The notes under the pieces: generated by a model
What the model was told of the DNA's origin: nothing
Seen by the model: the letters and a program-made list of their open reading frames with translations, nothing else
Databases searched by the model: none
Made by a program: the position numbers and the translations under genes
Source: Paludibacteraceae bacterium
Lineage (GTDB): Bacteria > Bacteroidota > Bacteroidia > Bacteroidales > Paludibacteraceae
Reading direction: 5' to 3'
Assembly (NCBI GenBank): GCA_947471245.1
Contig: CANIXM010000072.1
Coordinates: 1-7,856, forward strand
DNA length: 7,856 nt
Shown: positions 5,108 through 7,856 of the stretch, piece after piece
Layout of the letters: each line of letters begins with the position of its first letter
Numbering within the stretch: the first letter of the stretch is position 1

Positions 5108-7427
5108 GATACAATGTTATTTTAAATGTTGTTCCAACTCCTTTTATTGATTCAGCAACAATTTCTCCACTTAATTTTTCAATTATATCTTTTGCTTGAT
5201 AAAGTCCTATTCCCGAGCCCCCTGTTGTTGTGTAGCCTAGTTCAAATATTCTTTTAAGATTTTCGTACTCAATCCCCTTTTTACCATCGTCTGCAACCTC
5301 AATAAGCAGGGTTTCTTTTTTCTTTGAAAAAGTAAATGATATTTTGCTAGCTCCTGCTTTCTCTGAATTTGAAATTAAATTATCGATTAGAGTTGTTATC
5401 TCTAATGGACGAATTTCTTTTACATACTCAATCTCACCTTTTGTTTTTACTTCAATTTTTAATTGAGAATCGATAATTCTATCATCGGCAATATAGATTT
5501 CATTTAAATAGCCAATCATAAACTCAACAATATCTCTTTCTATTTCACTTGCTTTCAGATTAAAGTTTGCTTTAGTTACAAAGTTTGCAATTGAATTAAT
5601 TTTTGCAGACTCAAGAGCCATAACAGTAAGGTGCTTCCGTGTTGTATCATCTATTGAATTAGGATTTAAATGCTTCAATAGCAATTTGATATTCCTGTTT
5701 ATTCTACTCGAGGAATGAAATATTTGATGCTGTAAGCCGATTATTCTCTCTTTGTCTGTTCCAATTAATGCACCTTGCCAAGACCCTTTTTTCTTTTCTG
5801 CTTCTAATTCATTTGTAATACTTTCATTTTCAACTAACTTTTCAAATGCCTCATCCTCCGCTTCATCCTTAATTTTTTCAAGATTAGAAATTTTCTTTTC
5901 TGCCTTTTCTATTCCCGTTAAAACTTCCTGCTTATCGAAATTATCATTGGTTATTTTCTTTTTGATATCAGATAGGACACTCCTTGCAGAACCTTCTTCC
6001 TTAGCTTCTAGTATTTGAAATAAATCTGGTGCATATTCAATTGAAATTAGGCTTTTAGATTTTGACAATTTTGAAACAATATTTTGAAGAGCAATAACTC
6101 TATCGTGTTCATCCAAATTAATATAATCATCTTCTGATAAATCTTTGCCCCAGTCAGATACCTCAACAATATATTTTTCAAGTCTTTTTAAAGTTGTGTA
6201 AAACCATTCATATAACTCATTATACGTATGTGTTTTTATAAGTCCGTCTCCACGACTTGAGGTTTCTCTTAATTCGTCATTAATGCCATGAATATCAATA
6301 TAGCCGATAACTTCTCTTGTTCCTAAGAATCTTGTTCTACCTTGAGCTTTTCTATTATCCATTTTTAACGGGTCTTCACCTCTTTCACCGTATGGATAAA
6401 TTCTTAATCCATTTTTATAAACAAAAATGTGACCATATACAACTGGCTCAATCCCCATTCTTCTTGTAAAAGTTGACTTAGCAGATTGATTTAAATAATA
6501 GATTGTAAAATCAATGTTTTTAAGGTTTACAAGTTGGTTTTCTTCCTGAATTTTATAGACAATTTTACCTCCTTCAAAAAGGGTTGTAGTTATTATATTT
6601 TTATTTTCCGAAGAAACTTCGGAAGTTATTTTAGTCGTTTTTAAATCAAGAGTTTCAAAAATAAGGTTTTCAACATCCCCATTAACTATATCTTTATAAA
6701 TTGCTTCTTTAGAGAGCTTTTTTTTACTCCCAATTTCTTTTAATCTTTCATCTTCCTTTTTTTCAGAGTCCACAACTAAATTAATTCTGAATGAATCCTC
6801 TGAACTTTTAGTGTTTGGATTTACTAGTTTAGCTAGTGCACTTTTAAGTTTTAATAGTTTATCTCTATCCCATTCACTTCTCAGATTTGTAATTTCAAGT
6901 ACAGTCCCTTTTGCTTTGCTGTAATTGCTTTTGGGTATTGTATCGTGTATAACACTGATATTTACAAATTCATCATTCAAATTTCCTTCAAACTTTTCCC
7001 AATCTGTATATAAGACCTCTACTCTGGGGTTTGATTCTTCTTTAATTGTTTCCAAATAAAGATTGGTTCCAAGTCTGTCGCATGAAAACCGACCAATTCC
7101 TTTGGCTCCAGCATATGCTCTTTTGACTTTTATCTTATCCCGATAGCTATAGCTATCTTCTTCAGTTCCTTCTTTTTTAGCAGAATATGCAACAAATAAC
7201 CATTTATTAATTAGGTCGTCATAATTCATTCCCTTACCATCATCTACAATGGTAATTTTCTTGAATTTATTTTCTGTTTTTTCAAATATTATATCAACAT
7301 TTGAAGCATGGGCATCATAGGCATTTTTAACAAGTTCAAATACAGCAATGAAATCGTCATTGATTAAATCACGCCCAATTATATTTTTTAACGCAGCACT
7401 TATTTTAAATTGCAATTGATGTTCCAT
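5091..7427 (-). CDS. Soluble dual-GHKL protein: paraMORC-like ATPase fused to histidine-kinase-like module
   Basis: The 778-residue protein has two GHKL ATP-binding modules and no membrane segment. The N-terminal one resembles Hsp90/MutL/MORC relatives: N box ELVKNAYDA (31-39), VDDGKGM (61-67) and the lid motif GAKGIGRFS (107-115). A region near 330-380 (YKNGLRIYPYGERG, then RTRFLGTREVIGYI) matches the segment following the ATPase in restriction-linked GHKL proteins. A charged coiled coil (about 470-548) leads to a helical hairpin with QHQIFHSS (566-573), where H567 or H571 could be the phosphorylated histidine. The C-terminal kinase-type ATPase has LIDNLISN (680-687), VADDGKKG (711-718) and GGSGIGL (736-742). 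The ATG overlaps the methyltransferase stop in TAATG. ParaMORC ATPases act in restriction systems by remodelling DNA or protein complexes; here phosphotransfer to the next gene's receiver seems likely. Confidence 0.85.
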   Translation of the reverse strand: MEHQLQFKISAALKNIIGRDLINDDFIAVFELVKNAYDAHASNVDIIFEKTENKFKKITIVDDGKGMNYDDLINKWLFVAYSAKKEGTEEDSYSYRDKIKVKRAYAGAKGIGRFSCDRLGTNLYLETIKEESNPRVEVLYTDWEKFEGNLNDEFVNISVIHDTIPKSNYSKAKGTVLEITNLRSEWDRDKLLKLKSALAKLVNPNTKSSEDSFRINLVVDSEKKEDERLKEIGSKKKLSKEAIYKDIVNGDVENLIFETLDLKTTKITSEVSSENKNIITTTLFEGGKIVYKIQEENQLVNLKNIDFTIYYLNQSAKSTFTRRMGIEPVVYGHIFVYKNGLRIYPYGERGEDPLKMDNRKAQGRTRFLGTREVIGYIDIHGINDELRETSSRGDGLIKTHTYNELYEWFYTTLKRLEKYIVEVSDWGKDLSEDDYINLDEHDRVIALQNIVSKLSKSKSLISIEYAPDLFQILEAKEEGSARSVLSDIKKKITNDNFDKQEVLTGIEKAEKKISNLEKIKDEAEDEAFEKLVENESITNELEAEKKKGSWQGALIGTDKERIIGLQHQIFHSSSRINRNIKLLLKHLNPNSIDDTTRKHLTVMALESAKINSIANFVTKANFNLKASEIERDIVEFMIGYLNEIYIADDRIIDSQLKIEVKTKGEIEYVKEIRPLEITTLIDNLISNSEKAGASKISFTFSKKKETLLIEVADDGKKGIEYENLKRIFELGYTTTGGSGIGLYQAKDIIEKLSGEIVAESIKGVGTTFKITLYHETRL

Positions 7428-7429
7428 TA
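7425..7429 (-). promoter_or_regulatory. TAATG stop-start overlap
   Basis: The methyltransferase TAA (7429-7427) and the GHKL ATG (7427-7425) share one base. No separate ribosome binding site is evident, so translation of the GHKL gene probably depends on termination-reinitiation from the methyltransferase, tying the amounts of the two proteins together. Confidence 0.6.
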
Positions 7430-7856
7430 GCCTATCAGTTGTTTTAGAACCAAACCGCTTTGCTCACCAAAAAGTGGCGGTATTGCGTTTCCGATTTGTG
7501 AATATCTAGGAACTTCTTGCGTTCTGAGTTTTCCTCCAGTTGTATATTTTCCTTGGAAATGATACCAGTCAGGAAATGATTGAATTCTTGCATATTCTCT
7601 TACTGTCAAAATTCTAGGTTCAGAATAATGAATATAGTCATCAGGCAATGTAGTGATTGTTGGGCTTTTATCGTTTTTGTCTAATGGAATTATCGTATGC
7701 TTTTTAATATTAAAACGTTCTCTTGTTTTAGCATCAATATCTTTGTTTTTTCTGCAAGTTTTTAAAATCACATCGAATTTCTCAATAATATCTGGTCGAT
7801 GTTTTGGAAAACGATGACTATCAGCAATTTCATTTTGGACACCTTCTCTCATCAAA
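7427..7856 (-). CDS. DNA (cytosine-5) methyltransferase, C-terminal part only
   Basis: The gene runs off the right edge; about 142 C-terminal residues are inside. It methylates cytosine at C5 within a recognition sequence, using S-adenosylmethionine. Residues are counted from 7855. The visible part shows SPTITTLPDDY (64-74), the motif IX stretch REYARIQSFP (86-95) and motif X YSQIGNAIPP (118-127), which completes the cofactor pocket. The catalytic PCQ and ENV motifs and most of the target-recognition domain must lie outside the window. The residues at the edge (REGVQNEIADSHRFPKH) are ordinary interior sequence, so the TTG/ATG codons there are not the true start. It is the first visible gene of the operon, joined by a 1-nt overlap to the GHKL gene, and would supply the modification activity of the system. 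Confidence 0.9.
   Translation of the reverse strand, partial: LMREGVQNEIADSHRFPKHRPDIIEKFDVILKTCRKNKDIDAKTRERFNIKKHTIIPLDKNDKSPTITTLPDDYIHYSEPRILTVREYARIQSFPDWYHFQGKYTTGGKLRTQEVPRYSQIGNAIPPLFGEQSGLVLKQLIG

Noticed and set aside
4468..6018. Several + strand frames of 74-89 codons inside the receiver and GHKL genes
   Set aside because: Antisense shadows of genes with clear domain motifs.
1..7856. CRISPR array, tRNA or rRNA genes
   Set aside because: No regularly spaced direct repeats with unique spacers, and no cloverleaf or rRNA-like conserved stretches were seen.

Overview
The window looks like Bacteroidota DNA. It is AT-rich, carries a secreted glycosidase fused to a carbohydrate-binding domain as is common in that phylum, and has a promoter matching the Bacteroidota -33/-7 form (TTG, 19 nt, TAnnTTTG) upstream of one gene. 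The genus cannot be fixed from sequence alone.

Layout. At the left (+ strand) is a complete exported family 27 glycoside hydrolase, probably an alpha-galactosidase. Everything after it is on the - strand. A 356-nt structured intergenic stretch separates it from a convergent fic gene (class II Fic AMP-transferase with a C-terminal winged helix). The fic start is preceded by two 11-bp palindromes that overlap its predicted promoter. Next comes a non-coding stretch with a pair of inverted 32-bp REP-like hairpins (3150-3308), then an unrecognised 143-codon gene. A gene graveyard follows (about 3700-4021) with a short remnant that resembles the C-terminal end of an adenine-specific DNA methyltransferase or type IIG enzyme. 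A small repeat-rich patch (4087-4163) borders the last block.

The right half (7856 down to 4169) is a tightly packed - strand operon. It holds the 3' end of a C5 cytosine DNA methyltransferase, a 778-residue soluble protein with two GHKL ATPase modules, and a 312-residue receiver-domain protein with an RNKFAH motif of HEPN type near its C-terminus. In the GHKL protein, an Hsp90/MutL/paraMORC-like module is N-terminal and a histidine-kinase-like module is C-terminal. The genes overlap by 1 and 17 nt.

How they may work together. GHKL proteins of the paraMORC type next to DNA methyltransferases are known from restriction-modification neighbourhoods. Here the ATPase also carries kinase hallmarks and is paired with a receiver protein, so the operon reads as a cytosolic phosphorelay attached to a DNA-modification system. 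A possible HEPN RNase would be the output. This is an inference; no separate restriction nuclease or helicase is visible in the window. The Fic gene, the methyltransferase remnant and this operon together look like a defence-rich accessory segment beside a polysaccharide-use gene.
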